DNA of 64,000 nucleotides from Euglena gracilis (GCA_039621445.1 CP154954.1:11526716-11590715), one strand, 5' to 3'; counted from the first letter of the stretch, positions 10,770 through 46,476 are shown. The notes: generated from the letters alone by a model not told the origin. Made by a program: numbers and translations.

Positions 10770-13700
10770 TCACTTGACGGCGTTGAGCCGGCGGGACAGG
10801 GACGACGCCACGCGGTGGACGCTCCAGCCAGGGGTTTTCTTAAAGACCACCAGGGGGGGGGCGTCCCGCAGGCCAACTGGAAAAAAGGTGCTGGCTGGAC
10901 GGATGCCCCCAAGAGGTAGGGGGTCCAGGGGGGGGGGGGTCCGGCTGTCCGGGAGCTGGACCCGGCGGGTACCTAAAAATGCCCCCAAAAGCCCCAATCG
11001 CCGGGTTGGCTTTTTCAGCCAAAGTTTGGAGGTGAAGACCCAGACGCCACCTTGAAAACCTAAAAATGCCAATTTTTTGCCATTTTTTAATACCCCTTTC
11101 AAAATTTTTTTCGACGTTTTGTGCCAATTTTTTCTTCCAGTCCAGCCCGAACTTTATTTCAGCGGACCCCCAGGGGGGTCCTCCATAGCCAGGCTGGGAA
11201 GTGCTGGCTGGAAAACAGGTGCTGGCTGACTTGACCCCCTCTGTGGACAGTGATGGCCCGGTTGCCATTGTCCGCCACACAAAGATACCAAGCAACCCTC
11301 TGGCTCAAGCTTCTCAATTGCAAGCTTGGCAAGAAAATAGGAAAACGGCAAAATCGGAAATCTGATGCCGCTTGTGTGCGCCGAGGGTCCAGGCTTGTGC
11401 GGCAGCCCGAAACTACTGCCCCCCCCCCCCCGGGGGGGGCCACTAGTTAATCCGGGGGTCAAAACAATTTTTTTGCGGTAATGATGGAATAGGGTTAGGT
11501 GCGTGACTTAGGCTTAGGGTTAGGCCTAACTTGTACACCGAACACCCGTCTATAAATTAGGCCTAACCCAAAGCCCAAATCGCGCACCTAACCCTATTCC
11601 ATCATTAACGCAAAAAAACTATTTTGACCCCCCGGATTAACTACTGCCCCCCCCCCCCCCCCCCCCGGGCCCAGTAGTTTCGGGCTGCCGCTTGTGCTTA
11701 CTGACTGGGGAGGAGGGGGGGGGTGGGTGCCATAGGGTGCCTGCCCCTAGCAGGTACACAACCCCCCTTAGTTGCACTAAGGCTTCTTGTCTGTTTATGG
11801 CCGGCGCTAAGTTCGCTTCTGGCCCAGTTTGCTGCGTGGTGAGTGGCCAGGGACCCCTTACACCAGTCCTCTTTTGTTGCTCCCCCTGGCCGGACCACAC
11901 CCCCTGGGGGATGTGGTCCGGGGGGGGGGCAGAAAATTTTCATTGAAAACGGCCTTTTCCGGGCCCCCGGCGCCTTCGGCACCGGGGTCGGAGGGGGGTG
12001 CCTGCTATGGGCAGGCACACCCGAAAACCCGACCACCCTCCCGAGGGGGGGGTCGGATGGGTGCTATAGGGTTCCTGCCCCTAGCACCCCCCCCCCCCCG
12101 TGGGGTTGGCACCCGACTAAGCACAAGCCTGGCAGGGTCCCCTCCGGCTTAAGAAAACCCCTGGCCCCAGCGCCGCAGCGAGGAGGCACAGTTGGTGGGG
12201 GTATCCGGCTTCACTGTGGAGGAGGAAATACGGCGTGGGTGTTGGACCTCGTCTTGTCACATGCCATGAATACATTTTTTGAGGTCACCTGGAGATGGTC
12301 TTGATGGGGGGAGGTTCTGACCAAGCACCTGTAGTCAAGCCCAAAAACTTCCTCATTTTAGGCCATTTTAGGCCATTTTAGGCCATTTTAGGCCATTTTA
12401 GGCCATTTTAGGCCATTTTAGGAACCCCCACCTATAGGGGGTCAAAAAGTCATTTTAGGCCATTTTAGGCCACTTTAGGCCATTTTAGGCCATTTTAGGC
12501 CATTTTAGGAACCCCCACCTATAGGGGGTCAAAAAGTCATTTTAGGCCATTTTAGGAACCCCCACCTATAGGGGGTCAAAAAGTCATTTTAGGCCATTTT
12601 AGGAACCCCCACCTATAGGGGGTCAAAAAGTCATTTTAGGCCATTTTAGGCCACTTTAGGCCATTTTAGGCCATTTTAGCTATATGTGCTTGGTTCTGAC
12701 CCCTTTTTTTTGTCCAGGGGTGGCATTCCCCTCCTGAACCTGGACACCTTTCTGACATCGAACCCCGGATAACTCAACCCGGCGGTTGCTTTATGGTTAA
12801 AGACTGGTAAAAAAAATGCTACAAGACTGGATGAAGAAAACGAGACGTGGCATGGCACACCAATACACTTCAGCCTCTCCCAGAAAGCAGGGGAATACGA
12901 GGTGGCACTCAGGGCAACAACCTCTTTGCCGTCCCCCCATCCAGCTTGCCTGTAACTCCCGCTCTTGCGTGCACGGCACCCACACCTTTGTCCGCATCCA
13001 GGTCAATGGAGATGGGCTTGGTGGGCTTGGGGAAAGAAATAGGGGAGGCGACGGGGACTCCCGACACGACGACGGCTGAGTCGACAGCAGGGCGCAACGG
13101 TGTGCCACTGTGGCGCAATAGCCCCCCCACTGAAAAACTCTCCGGGTTCAGAGGATCCGGTTTGGTTGGTCAGCCGAAGAGGGGGTTTCTAAGTGGGGGA
13201 GTTATAAGTTAAGGAATTGTTGGTGAAAATCCCAAAATGACCCCGAACCCCCCCCCAAAAATTGGCAATTTTTGGCAAATTTGTGCAAAAAAAGGCATTT
13301 TGACGATCGTCGGTCTGGAAAAAAATTGCCGAAAAATCAGTTTTGGGTGGTTTGCGACCGAAAAAATCATTCCTGGCGGTTCTCATTTTCCTTCCCCAGG
13401 GGGGGTATCAGTCAAAGTTTGGTTGGTTGGCCCGAGGGGGGGGGGGGTTATATATGGGGGTTTGAGCCTAGGTTGGTGACCTCCTGGAGAGGGGGGGATT
13501 TGTCCCATCAGGTCTGGCCCATCCACCGAGGGGTGGCATGCAACGAAGCACACCAGAAATTGCCAAAATGCAAAGAAAAGCAAATTTCTTCAGGACTTAC
13601 TGGGGTGTACACACTTCGGTACAAAAGGTAGGGCTGACTGCGAGTTGCACAATTTCATTAGGCGACAAATCGATGAGGTACTTTGCCCAGATCGTACAGT

Positions 13701-13962
13701 GGCTGCAGAAATAGTGCACAAGCAGGAAGCGTCATGCCCCCTGGGGGGGGCTGGGTTCCTCAATGATTTAAAACTTTTAAAAAATTTAGTTTGTTTACAT
13801 TTTTGCCTGTCTGGGTCCACCATCCGGGGAAGCAGGTAATGAATGCAAACCCATAACCGCTTGGGCACATGAGAACAGAGCTGCGAAAGGGGCGTCAAGC
13901 CCTGGCCTGGGAAAGGATCACCTGCAGAGCAGAAAGAAGGGACGTGTGGGGCATCCGTCAAG
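10770..13962 (-). CDS. Unknown small protein, 3' part of gene, five exons
   Basis: Minus-strand exons: 13962-13922, 13702-13601, 13107-12986, 12213-12159 and 10821-10770 (TGA at 10772-10770). Phases agree at every junction. Supporting signals are donor CA^GTAAGT after the second exon and G^GTGTGG after the third. The product includes WAKYLIDLSPNEIVQ, SPISFPKPTKPISIDLDADK, KPDTPTNCASSLRRWG and VHRVASSLSRRLNAVK at the C-terminus. I recognise no family. The last intron is the element 10829-12163: removing it and one target copy leaves RRWG-VHRV continuous, while splicing at GG^GTTTTC and GGAG^C adds only Gln-Gly. The third intron holds the ggccatttta array. The 5' end must lie between 13962 and the phosphatase stop at 14524, but was not found. 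Confidence 0.6.
10829..12163. mobile_element. Composite TIR element forming the last intron of the 10.8-kb gene
   Basis: It runs from CAGGGGTTTTCTTAAAGACC to its inverse CTTAAGAAAACCCCTG, with 8-bp flanking repeats GCTCCAGC (10821-10828) and GCCCCAGC (12164-12171), seven of eight matching. On the minus strand a GT donor lies inside the terminal repeat (CAGGG^GTTTTC) and the acceptor AG lies in the target copy (CTGGAG^C). Inside are nested repeats: the palindrome 11383-11697, a segment also found at 48816-48890, and a GGCGCC hairpin at about 11968. Confidence 0.7.
11383..11697. repeat. 315-bp palindrome with ccctaaccctattcc arms
   Basis: The outer arms are GCGGCAGCCCGAAACTACTG and its exact inverse. 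Inside, ggaatagggttaggtgcg (left) faces cgcacctaaccctattcc (right) across a short centre near 11550. Transcribed RNA would fold into one long hairpin. A diverged copy is at 1-305. Confidence 0.75.
12355..12680. repeat. ggccatttta decamer array with a repeated 37-bp interlude
   Basis: Runs of the 10-mer ggccatttta are broken four times by the same interlude, ggaacccccacctatagggg then gtcaaaaagtcatttta. The interlude contains a small palindrome, acccccacctatagggggt. The array lies within an intron of the gene at 10770-13962. Confidence 0.9.
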
Positions 13963-14523
13963 CTGGAAAAAAACGGAAGAGATCAGCTGCCATTGTGCCG
14001 CCACAACTGACTGCCTTGGGATAGAACAGCCTCCGAAAAACTTATAGCAAAGAACAAATAAATCATGAGAAAAAACTCGAAAATTGTTGGTTCCACTGAA
14101 TGTCGTTCAGGCATTATTATTTTTAAAGCGTCTTAAAAACTTTAAAATGGCTGAAAATGCGCTTTAAATTATTTGGCCAAAATGCTTTAAAATGCCTTGA
14201 AGAATTCGGACTCGACTGAGAAGAAATGAAAACACAAAATATCCACAAAAAAAAAACAGGCGAACTCCAAGAAGAAAAACGATTTCTGGCATCGTTGGAA
14301 CATTGGTCCATGAAATCAATTCTCAAAAGAATGTGTTGTTTTCGATTTTTTTTGGCATGCAAAATCAAAAAGGCTGGTTCGATGCCAGACTGCCCACCCT
14401 GGAAAATGGCGCCATAAAATGCCTTAAAAAGCCTTAAAAATAAAAATTCGCTGCAACAGAAACTTTTTCGGAATTAAAAATCGCTTGATTTGAAGTGGTT
14501 GCGCGTGGGTATCCCCTCAAGAC

Positions 14524-21633
<7,110 letters not shown>

Positions 21634-24183
21634 CTGGGTGGGGGAGCAGAGAGGCTGGGGCGGCGGCACAAGCCACGGATGAACCCCCATCCGCTCATCC
21701 CAAAATTGGTTTTTTGTTCAAATTGGGTGGCGTGACTTCCGAGGACTACTGCACGGGTGGAAATTGGTAATCAAAAAAAGTTCGTAATAGGCCGTTTTCA
21801 ATTATGATATGCCTTTCAAACAACAAAAAAACAGCTCATTTTTAGGCCATCGGACTGTCGGCTTGATGGATTTTCTTTTTTTTTCCGACATTCAAAAGGA
21901 GCGATGGAAATTGCTCAATGCACTTCCACTTTCGGTCCTCCCGCTTGTTTCGCGGTGCAGCCTGCCTCAGGGACCGCCCTTTTGGAAAATATGGCGGTTC
22001 CAGGCCCGCACTGAGGGGGGAAGGGTGGCTTGTTGTCCCAGGCAAAATGGTGATCCACCTGTGCCCTGGCACCTCTGGTGTTGCGATACTTGGCGGAAAT
22101 TAGAAAATGGGGTGTCCATTGCGGATATACATGAGAGACATGCAAAGTCCGTGGGATGGCTGCGCCGATGCTCCATGCAAATCCGGCCACCTGAGTTTTC
22201 AGGAACAAAGCCAAAAAACTGTCTTTGACCAAGGCTTATTGGGGGGGTGACGCTGGCGTGGGTTTACTTACCGTCTTCGGCTGAATTTTCCAGCAAAAAT
22301 CCAAAAATTAACACCCCTCCAGGGTATATATTAAATAAGCGGGGAGGAGGGGGGTGGTCGACCTCCCCCCAGAGGGGGGGGGGGTCGGACCCCCCTGAGC
22401 AAAGAATTTTTGGGCCTTGAGAAAGGCCCAAAAATCACGTGCTTTTTTGACAAATCGGTCAAAGCATACACCAAATTTTTCATCTTCTCTGGCGCGAAAT
22501 GCCGGAAATTTTTGTGGGCGGGGGGGGGGGCGAACCACCCCAGGGGGAAGGTGGTCTGACCCCCCCCCCCCGCAAAACCACCGCCCACCGCTCACTTAAT
22601 ACCTGCCCGCCCCCCCTGGTATTTTTCTTAGGTGGCCTAACTCGCATTTAGGGTTATTTTTGTGAGGCGGGTGTGTGTGCAAGGGGATTCCTTGAGGAGG
22701 GGGGGCCTACCCGCCTGGCTGGGAAAAAATAAAGATGGACCCCCTTCCAGGGCAGGGGTTTTTTTAAAACTGGGGGGGGGTCCCCCCACCCACCCACCCC
22801 CTAGGCCCCCCCCGGGGGGGGGGTCCCGGGGGACCCACAAAAAAATGCCGAAAAATCGCGAAAAGTGCTAAAAATAGCATTTTTCGGCGCCTTCGGCTCG
22901 GCCGGGCCACACACACTACCCTCGAAGGCCCCCCCTTCCCCCCACACCCCCCCCACCCACCCCCACATTTTTTTTTTTTCCCCCCCCCCCCCCCCCCCCC
23001 GGGGCCACAACTAAAAAAACCCCTGGGGGGCAGCCAACTGCCACTGCAAGGGTGGACCCAGAGGGCCCAAAGCCCGGCAAGGTCAGATCAAGCTGGCTGT
23101 GATCCTTTTACGCCGCGAAGCCCGAAAAAATCCCGAAGAAACCACGAAGCGCCGAAAATGCTGCGTGCTCTATTTTTTTTTATCTATGAACTGCCCCTTA
23201 AAAATAAGACTTGGTTCCCATTTTGTCCGTCTTTGAGGGGGGTCGGGTTGACAACATCGGAGTATCACACTTGCAACTCAGTGGAGAGATGCACAGAACA
23301 CAAATGTTTTGACAATCCTGGATTAAATTATTCTTTCAAAAAACTTCCTTAAATGAAATAACATTCCTGATTGCAGGGATTCAAAACAGTGATATCAACG
23401 TTGGAATAATGAATATCACTTTTTTGACCTGTTTTGCTCAAAGAACCTTTTCTTTTCTGTGCAATTGTGCGGAGAAAATATCTATAGCCGTTGGCATTCG
23501 AAAATTTGTCTTTAAAATCCCCACAAAATAATTTACATGGATGTTAAAAAATAGGGAAAAACATATCAATTCCCATTTTCAATCCATGAATCTTCAATGT
23601 TCCATGGAAAACAAAAAACCAAACCATCTCTAAGGGTAGGCAAACTTTCATCGATGCAAAGGCACATGAATATACAAAAAAATTTATGCTGCACATTAAG
23701 AAATGTGCAGCATAAAAAACACTCCTGTGCAATAAAAAATGACACAGAGTATAATCATATAAATAAATAATATGACATATCATGCATGGTATGGATAATA
23801 ATACAATAATAAAATGATGCTAATAATATAATAATACACAGCAAAAAAAGGCAGTAGGAAGCATCAGCAGCAAATGACAAGCAACTGCCATCAAAACCAG
23901 AGAAAATTCTTTCTGGCGATGTACACTGAGAGAGAATGAATATACAATACAAACACGACAGCTGTGGGGAAGGTGAATGCCCATGACTCTCGAGGGATAG
24001 CAGTGTGGCAAAGAGTCAATAAACAACAAGGAATGCTTCACACATGGCAACCACAAAACACACACAAGGGAGGGGGGAGGCTGACAAGAAACGCCCTAAG
24101 CAAAACAAACAGTGATTGCTTCGCAGGAGCGGAGAAGTGCACGGACGGTGAAGCGTGGTGTGGGGGAGTGCATCAGTCCAAGG
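21634..24183. other. Intergenic stretch between DUSP and coiled-coil genes
   Basis: 22310-22620 is G/C-run DNA, 22753-23025 is an introner-family element, and 23150-24000 is AT-rich unique sequence. No exon was supported. Promoter and 3' elements of the flanking genes should lie here, but I cannot identify them. Confidence 0.5.
22753..23025. mobile_element. Introner-family element, same core as 2433-2694
   Basis: The ends are CAGGGGTTTTTTTAAAACTG and the inverse ctaaaaaaacccctg. The core aaaatcgcgaaaagtgctaa, then a cggcgccttcgg hairpin, matches 2433-2694. The flanks show no convincing duplication. Confidence 0.65.
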
Positions 24184-40062
<15,879 letters not shown>

Positions 40063-40377
40063 CTGAGGGGGTGGGCCGGGGGTGTGATACGGGGGCGGTG
40101 GGAGGGAGTGGGTCGGACCATAACCCCCCCCCCCAATAAGTGCACGGGTGCGCACATTTTGAGGACGTAGTTTCGGACCCCAGGCAGTGCGCACTTTTTA
40201 GGACAAAGCCGAAATGACCCACGTTTCCCCAGGGCAAAAAAAAATCCTGCAATTAAGCAAAAAAAAATCCTGTCCCCATACACTTCAACCAAAAAATAAG
40301 GAAAAGGGGATTTTGGCCGGGGAAAATGTTTTTGAAAATTTTTTTTCGAAAAAATGAACCCAAAATACATGCTTTTT

Positions 40378-41150
40378 TGATGGAAAATGATATTTTTCCC
40401 CCAAAAAAATCTCCAAAATTTTAATTGGTCAAAAAATGCAGGTCAAAAAATGGGACCAAATTTTGGAACATTCAAATTTTACTGACACTTTTTTTCTTGG
40501 AATTTTTTTGCATTTTCAGTGGCATTTTTTTTTGCTTCCAAAATCTCTCAAATTAAAAATTTTGAGAAATGTTGAAATTTTAGAAGGTGTGAAAAAGGTT
40601 TGGGGGGGTTTTGGGCAACATTTTGGGCAGCATTTTCACAAATTTCGGGAAAACGGGGGATTTGGGCTGAAAAAAATTGAAAATTTTATGAAAAAGGAAC
40701 CCAAAATAGGAAAAAATTGGGGCTAGATAAAATTAGAACCGAAAAAATTGGTGATTTTTTGATGGAAAACCACATTTTTTTTCACAAAAAAATTTCAAAG
40801 GTTTCAGGGTTAAATTTGGTAGTTTTAGGAGGGTGGTGGAAAATAACAAAGGTCAAAAAAAGTGGACCAAATTTTGGCACAGTCAAATTTTACTGACATT
40901 TTTTCTCTGTCATTTTTTTTGGAATTTCAATGGCATTTTTTTGATTCAAAAACCTCTCAAAATCAAAATTTTGAGAAAATGTTCATTTTTTGGAAGGTGT
41001 GAAAAATGGGGTTTTGAGGGGGTTTTCCTTGCAAAATGGCCATTTTTTGAGGAAAAAGTTCTGAAGTCATTTTTTTTGGTCATCAAAAAGTGACGTTGTT
41101 TTTGTTGTGTTTTTTTTTTATATTAAAAAACCAGGTTTTTTTAAAAAAAA
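40378..41150. repeat. Two tandem copies of an AT-rich unit of about 383 bp
   Basis: tgatggaaaa, ggaccaaattttgg, caaattttactgacattttt and gaaggtgtgaaaaa occur in the same order from 40378 and again from 40761. Non-coding; poly-T/A tracts follow at 41100-41190. Confidence 0.75.
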
Positions 41151-41227
41151 CTTGCTTTTTTTAAAAAAAACATGTTTTTTTGTTTCAAAAAAAAAACAAG
41201 CAGTCAACCTTGGCAAGCATCTATAAT

Positions 41228-42310
41228 TTCCCCATTTTAGGCCATTTTAGGTACTTTAGGCCATTTTAGCCATGGGTGCCTGCATATGGGTCGCAAAATG
41301 GGTAAAAAAAAACACCCGAAGGCGCCGGAAAAAAAGGGCGGTCCTTAAGGGGCAGTCCTTAACTAAAAAAAAAAATCTCGTCCCTTATGGACCGCCCTGC
41401 GTTTCCCCCACTCTTTTTCAATTTCCCCCCTATTTTGTGATTTCAAGCTGTGAGTCAAGTGATTATGTGCTAAATTTGGGCTTAGACGATGGAAATATTT
41501 GGCTTGAGAAAGACGATTCTGAGAATTGTGTGTGATTTCCGACCTGAGATGCGACCGTGATTTCTCCTTTGGGGGGGTGCGCACTTTTTAGAGAGGTGGT
41601 CTCGGACCCTTGGGGGGTGCGCACTTATTAGGGCACTGCGCACAATTAGGGCACTGCGCACTTCTTAGGAGGGGTCGCTGAGCTCTTATCCCTTTATGGG
41701 TAAGAGCGAAGCTTACCACCGGCGAAACCCCCCCCTCGACCCCCCCCCACCCCCCCCGCCCCCCCAGGCCCCCCCCGGGTCGGGGCCACCTCGGGAACGG
41801 ACGGATTATCACCATGATCCCGGCCCGGTTCCCGGAATTTTTTTTTTCAGTCGCGAGCGACTGGATTTCTAGTTTCCGAATCACCCGGGTTTGACCCCCA
41901 ACTCCCCGCCAGGCCCGAGTTATTCATGCGCGAAGGGGTCCAAACTCGGTAGGATTTACCCGCCCCCCCGGATAAGCCCCCCCCCCCTTTGGACTCTGCC
42001 ATTTCGGCCAAAAAATGTCAATTTTCAAAATATCTCCAAAATGAAGCCAAGTCAAAGGAAATGTCCGGAGACCTAATTTAAAGCCCCTGGAACCCCCCCC
42101 CCCGAGATACGGCCGTTTTCGGCGCAGATGGCCGTTTTGTACACTTTTCCCACTGTCCGACTTGGCCGTTTTCGGGGGGTGGGGGGTCAAAAAATCGATA
42201 TTTTCAAAATTTCTCGAAAATGATGCAAAATCAAAGGAAATGTCCGGAGACCTAAATTGAAGCCCTTGGAACGCTCTACCTACTAGGATTTTGGTTTCCC
42301 CGCAACTCCC
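41228..42310. repeat. Short ggccatttta run, G/C-run DNA, and two copies of the 'aaggaaatgtccggagacc' repeat
   Basis: 41235-41270 is a short ggccatttta decamer run. 41290-42000 is mixed sequence with no exon seen. 42000-42310 has two units with tcaaaggaaatgtccggaga, the reverse orientation of the 19340-20230 repeat family. Confidence 0.6.
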
Positions 42311-45300
42311 CTCGAAAAAATTTTTTTTTGCCCGAAACGATGTTTTTGGCCTCCGGACCGAAAACTGTTTTTGAGCCAAAAACGAGCGTTTTTCGACCCA
42401 CCAGCGCCCCGTATTCGGCCGCCGACCCATTGACTTTTTTCGGGGGGTGGGGGGTCAAAACCGGGTCAAAAAAGTCGAAAAAAAAAATCGAAAAAATTTT
42501 TTTTGCCCGAAACGATGTTTTTTGGCCTCCGGACCCGGAAAAAAAAAAACTGTTTTTTGAGCCGAAAAACGAGCGTTTTTCGACCAGCCGGCGCCCCGTT
42601 TAGGGCCACCGACCCATTGAATTTAAATAAAAACCGGGTCAAAAAAGTCAAAAAAAATCGAAAAAAATTTTTTTTGCCCGAAACGATGTTTTTTGGCCTC
42701 CGGAACCGGAAAAAACGGTTTTTGGCCGAAACTCAAGCGTTTTTCGACCCGCCAGGCCCCCTTTTGGGCCGCCGACCCATTGACTTTGGGTCAACAAAAC
42801 CGGGTCAAAAAGTCGAAAAAAATCGAAAAAAAATTTTTTTTGCCCGAAACGATGTTTTTTGGCCTCCCCGGACAGGGAAAAAAAAAACTGTTTTCGAGCC
42901 AAAAACGAGCGTTTTTCGACCCGCCGGCGCCCCGTTTTGGGCCGCCGACCCATTGACTTTGGGTCAAAACCGGGTCAAAAAAGTCAAAAAAAATCGAAAA
43001 AAATTTTTTCCCGAAACAATATTTTTTGGCCTCCCGGACCCGGAAAAAAAAAAAAAACTGTTTTTGAGCCGAAAACGAGCGTTTTTCGACCCGCCAGCGC
43101 CCGGTTTTGGACCGCAAACACATTGACTTTGGGTCAAAACCGGGTCAAAAAAGTAAAAAAAATCGAAAAAAAAATTTTTTTTTGTCCGAAACGATGCTTT
43201 TTTGGCCTCCCGGACCCGGAAAAAAAAAAAACTGTTTTTGAGCCGAAAACGAGCGTTTTCGACCCGCCAGCGCCCCGTTTTGGGCCGCCGACCCATTAAC
43301 TTTGGGTCAAAAAAGTCGAAAAAAAAAAAAAAATTTTTTTTTTGCCCGAAAACGATGTTTTTTGTCCTCCCGCACCCGGAAAAAAAAAAAAAACTGTTTT
43401 CGAGCCGAAAACAAGCGTTTTTCCACCCGCCAGCGCCCCGTTTTGGGCCGCCGACCCATTGACTTTGGGTCAAAACCGGGTCAAAAAAATCAAAAAAAAT
43501 CGAAAAAAATTTTTTTGCCCGAAACGATGTTTTTTGGCCTTCCGGAATTGGAAAAACTGTTTTTGAGCCGAAAACGAGCGTTTTTCGACCCGCCGGCGCC
43601 CCGTTTTGAGCCGCCGACCCATTGACTTTGGGTCAAAACCGGGTCAAAAAAGTCGAAAAAAATCGAAAAAAAAATTTTTTTTGCCCGAAACGATGTTTTT
43701 TGGCCTCCCGGAAAAAAAAAACTGTTTTTGAGCCGAAAACGAGTGTTTTCGACCCGCCGGCGCCCCGTTTTGGGCCGCCGACCGACCCATTGACTTTGGG
43801 TCAAAACCGGGTCAAAAAAGTCGAAAAAAAATCGAAAATTTTTTTTTTGCCCGAAACGATGTTTTTTGGCCTCCCGGACCCGGAAAAACTGTTTTTGAGC
43901 CGAAAACGAGCGTTTTTCGACCCGCCGGCGCCCCGTTTTGGGCCGCCGACCCATTGACTTTGGGTCAAAACCGGGTCAAAAAAGTCGAAAAAAATCGAAA
44001 ACTTTTTTTTTGCCCGAAACGATGTGTTTTGGCCTCCCGGACCCAGAAAAACTTTTTTTGAGCCGAAAACGAGCGTCTTTCGACCCGCCGGCGCCCCGTT
44101 TTGAGCCGCCGACCCATTGACTTTGGGTCAAAACCGGGTCAAAAAAGTCGAAAAAAATCGAAAAAAAATTTTTTGCCCGAAACGATGTTTTTTGGCCTTC
44201 CGGACCCGGAAAAAATGTTTTTGAGCCGAAAACGAGCGTTTTTCGACCCGCCGGCGCCCCGTTTTGAGCCGCCGACCCATTGACTTTGGGTCAAAACCGG
44301 GTCAAAAAAGTCAAAAAAAATCGAAAAAAATTTTTTTGCCCGAAACGATGTTTTTTGGCCTTCCGGACCTGGAAAAACTGTTTTTGAGCCGAAAACGAGC
44401 GTTTTTCGACCCGCCGGCGCCCCGTTTTGGGCCGCCGACCCATTGACTTTGGGTCAAAACCGGGTCAAAAAAGTCAAAAAAAATCGAAAAAAATTTTTGC
44501 CCGAAACGATGTTTTTTGGCCTCCAAAAAAAAAAAAAAAAAAAAACCGTTTTTGAGCCGAAAACGAGCGTTTTTCGACCCGCCAGCGCCCCGTTTTGGGC
44601 CGCCGACCCATTGACTTTGGGTCAAAACCGGGTCGAAAAAGTCGAAAAAAATCGAAAAAATTTTTTTTGCCCGAAACGATGTTTTTTGGCCTCCCGGAAA
44701 AAAAAAAAAAAAAAAAACTGTTTTTGAGCCGAAAACGAGCGTTTTTCGACCCGCCAGCGCCCCGCTTTGGGCCGCCGACCCATTGACTTTGAAAATCGAA
44801 AAAAAATTTTTTGCCCGAAACGATGTTTTTTGGCCTCCCGGACCCGGAAAAACTGTTTTCGAGCCGAAAACGAGCGTTTTTCGACCCGCCGGCGCCCCGT
44901 TTTGGGCCGCCGACCCATTGACTTTGGGTCAAAACCGGGTCAAAAAAATCAAAAAAAATCGAAAAAATTTTTTTTGCCCGAAACGATGTTTTTTGGCCCT
45001 CCCGGACACGAAAAAAACAAAAAAAAAAGAATGTTTTTTTGGGCCTTAGGAATGGGAAAAAAAAAAAAAAACAAACAAAAAACAAAAAAAATAGAAAAAG
45101 AAATAATAAAAGTGAAAAGAAAAACAAAAAGAACAATGGAAAAAAAAAAAAAAAAAATGTTTTTGAGCCGAAAACGAGCGTTTTTCGACCCGCCGGCGCC
45201 CCGTTTTGAGCCGCCGACCCATTGACTTTGGGTCAAAACCGGGTCAAAAAAGTCGAAAAAAATCGAAAAAATTTTTTTTGCCCGAAACGATGTTTTGAAA

Positions 45301-46011
45301 AACTGTTTTTGAGCCGAAAACGAGTGTTTTTCGACCCGCCGGCGCCCCGTTTTGGGCCGCCGACCCATTGACTTTGGGTCAAAACCGGGTCAAAAAAAGT
45401 CGAAAAAAATCGAAAATTTTTATTTTGCCCGAAACGATGTTTTTTGGCCTCCCGGACCCAGAAAAACTGTTTTTGAGCCGAAAACGAGCGTCTTTCGACC
45501 CGCCGGCGCCCCGTTTTGGGCCGCCGACCCATTGACTTTGGGTCAAAACCAGGTCAAAAAAGTCGAAAAAAATCGAAAACTTTTTTTTTGCCCGAAACGA
45601 TGTGTTTTGGCCTCCCGGACCCAGAAAAACTTTTTTTGAGCCGAAAACGAGCGTCTTTCGACCCGCCGGCGCCCCGTTTTGAGCCGCCGACCCATTGACT
45701 TTGGGTCAAAACCGGGTCAAAAAAGTCGAAAAAAATCGAAAAAAATTTTTTGCCCGAAACGATGTTTTTTGGCCTTCCGGACCCGGAAAAACTGTTTTTG
45801 AGCCGAAAACGAGCGTTTTTCGACCCGCCGGCGCCCCGTTTTGAGCCGCCGACCCATTGACTTTGGGTCAAAACCGGGTCAAAAAAAGTCGAAAAAAATC
45901 GAAAAATCTTATTTTGCCCGAAACGATGTTTTTTGGCCTCCCGGACCCAGAAAAACTGTTTTTGAGCCGAAAACGAGCGTCTTTCGACCCGCCGGCGCCC
46001 TGTTTCAGGCA
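42311..46011. repeat. 163-bp satellite, about 21 copies
   Basis: Each unit contains tgcccgaaacgatgtttttt, ggcctcccggacccgg, gagccgaaaacgagcgtttt, tcgacccgccggcgccccgt and cccattgactttgggtcaaa. Copies differ mainly in A/T/G homopolymer lengths; one unit near 45000-45160 has a foreign A-rich insert. A 163-bp period shifts frame by one per unit, and the repeated 60-residue open frame (ending GPPTH or EPPTH) has no start or splice context, so I treat it as non-coding. Confidence 0.95.
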
Positions 46012-46139
46012 CAAAACACATGGATTTCAGTCAAAAGAGCTCCATGGGGTGTGCCGGTATGTATGGAGGGGTCAATGAAGGGGTGGGTGCGCGCTTACCA
46101 AGAGCTCAGCACTATTCAAAACCTGGTTTACAATTTTTT

Positions 46140-46310
46140 ACCGACCCTTGGGGGGGACGGGGGGGGGGTCACTTCCACTCTTCCAAAAACCAGTCACCCA
46201 CTTTTTTCGGAAAACCACTATCCCGCTGGGGGGGGTCAATCACTCTGGAACCCGAAGAAAATTTGACCGAAAATGTGGGAAAAAAGCGGTGCAGATCGCT
46301 TTAGTGGTAT
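46140..46310. repeat. Fragment of the 'cagtcac...actctgga' repeat
   Basis: ggtcacttccactcttccaa, accagtcaccc and gtcaatcactctgga match the interior of the element at 59477-59796 and parts of 48420-48660. Confidence 0.55.
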
Positions 46311-46476
46311 TTTGCAACCCCCTTTGAAATCAGTTGTTTGGAGTTCTGTTGCATTTTTTTTTATAAAAAAAAGAACAAATGGTTTTTTAATCAAAAACAA
46401 CGCCAATTTTTGGACCAACCACGAGCAATAATCGTTGACATTAAATCATCAAATTGTTGACATTAAATTGTCGACT

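Noticed and set aside
42503-46021. Serial 60-150 residue frames in the 163-bp satellite
   Set aside because: The period shifts frame each unit, and homopolymer length changes break frames at random.
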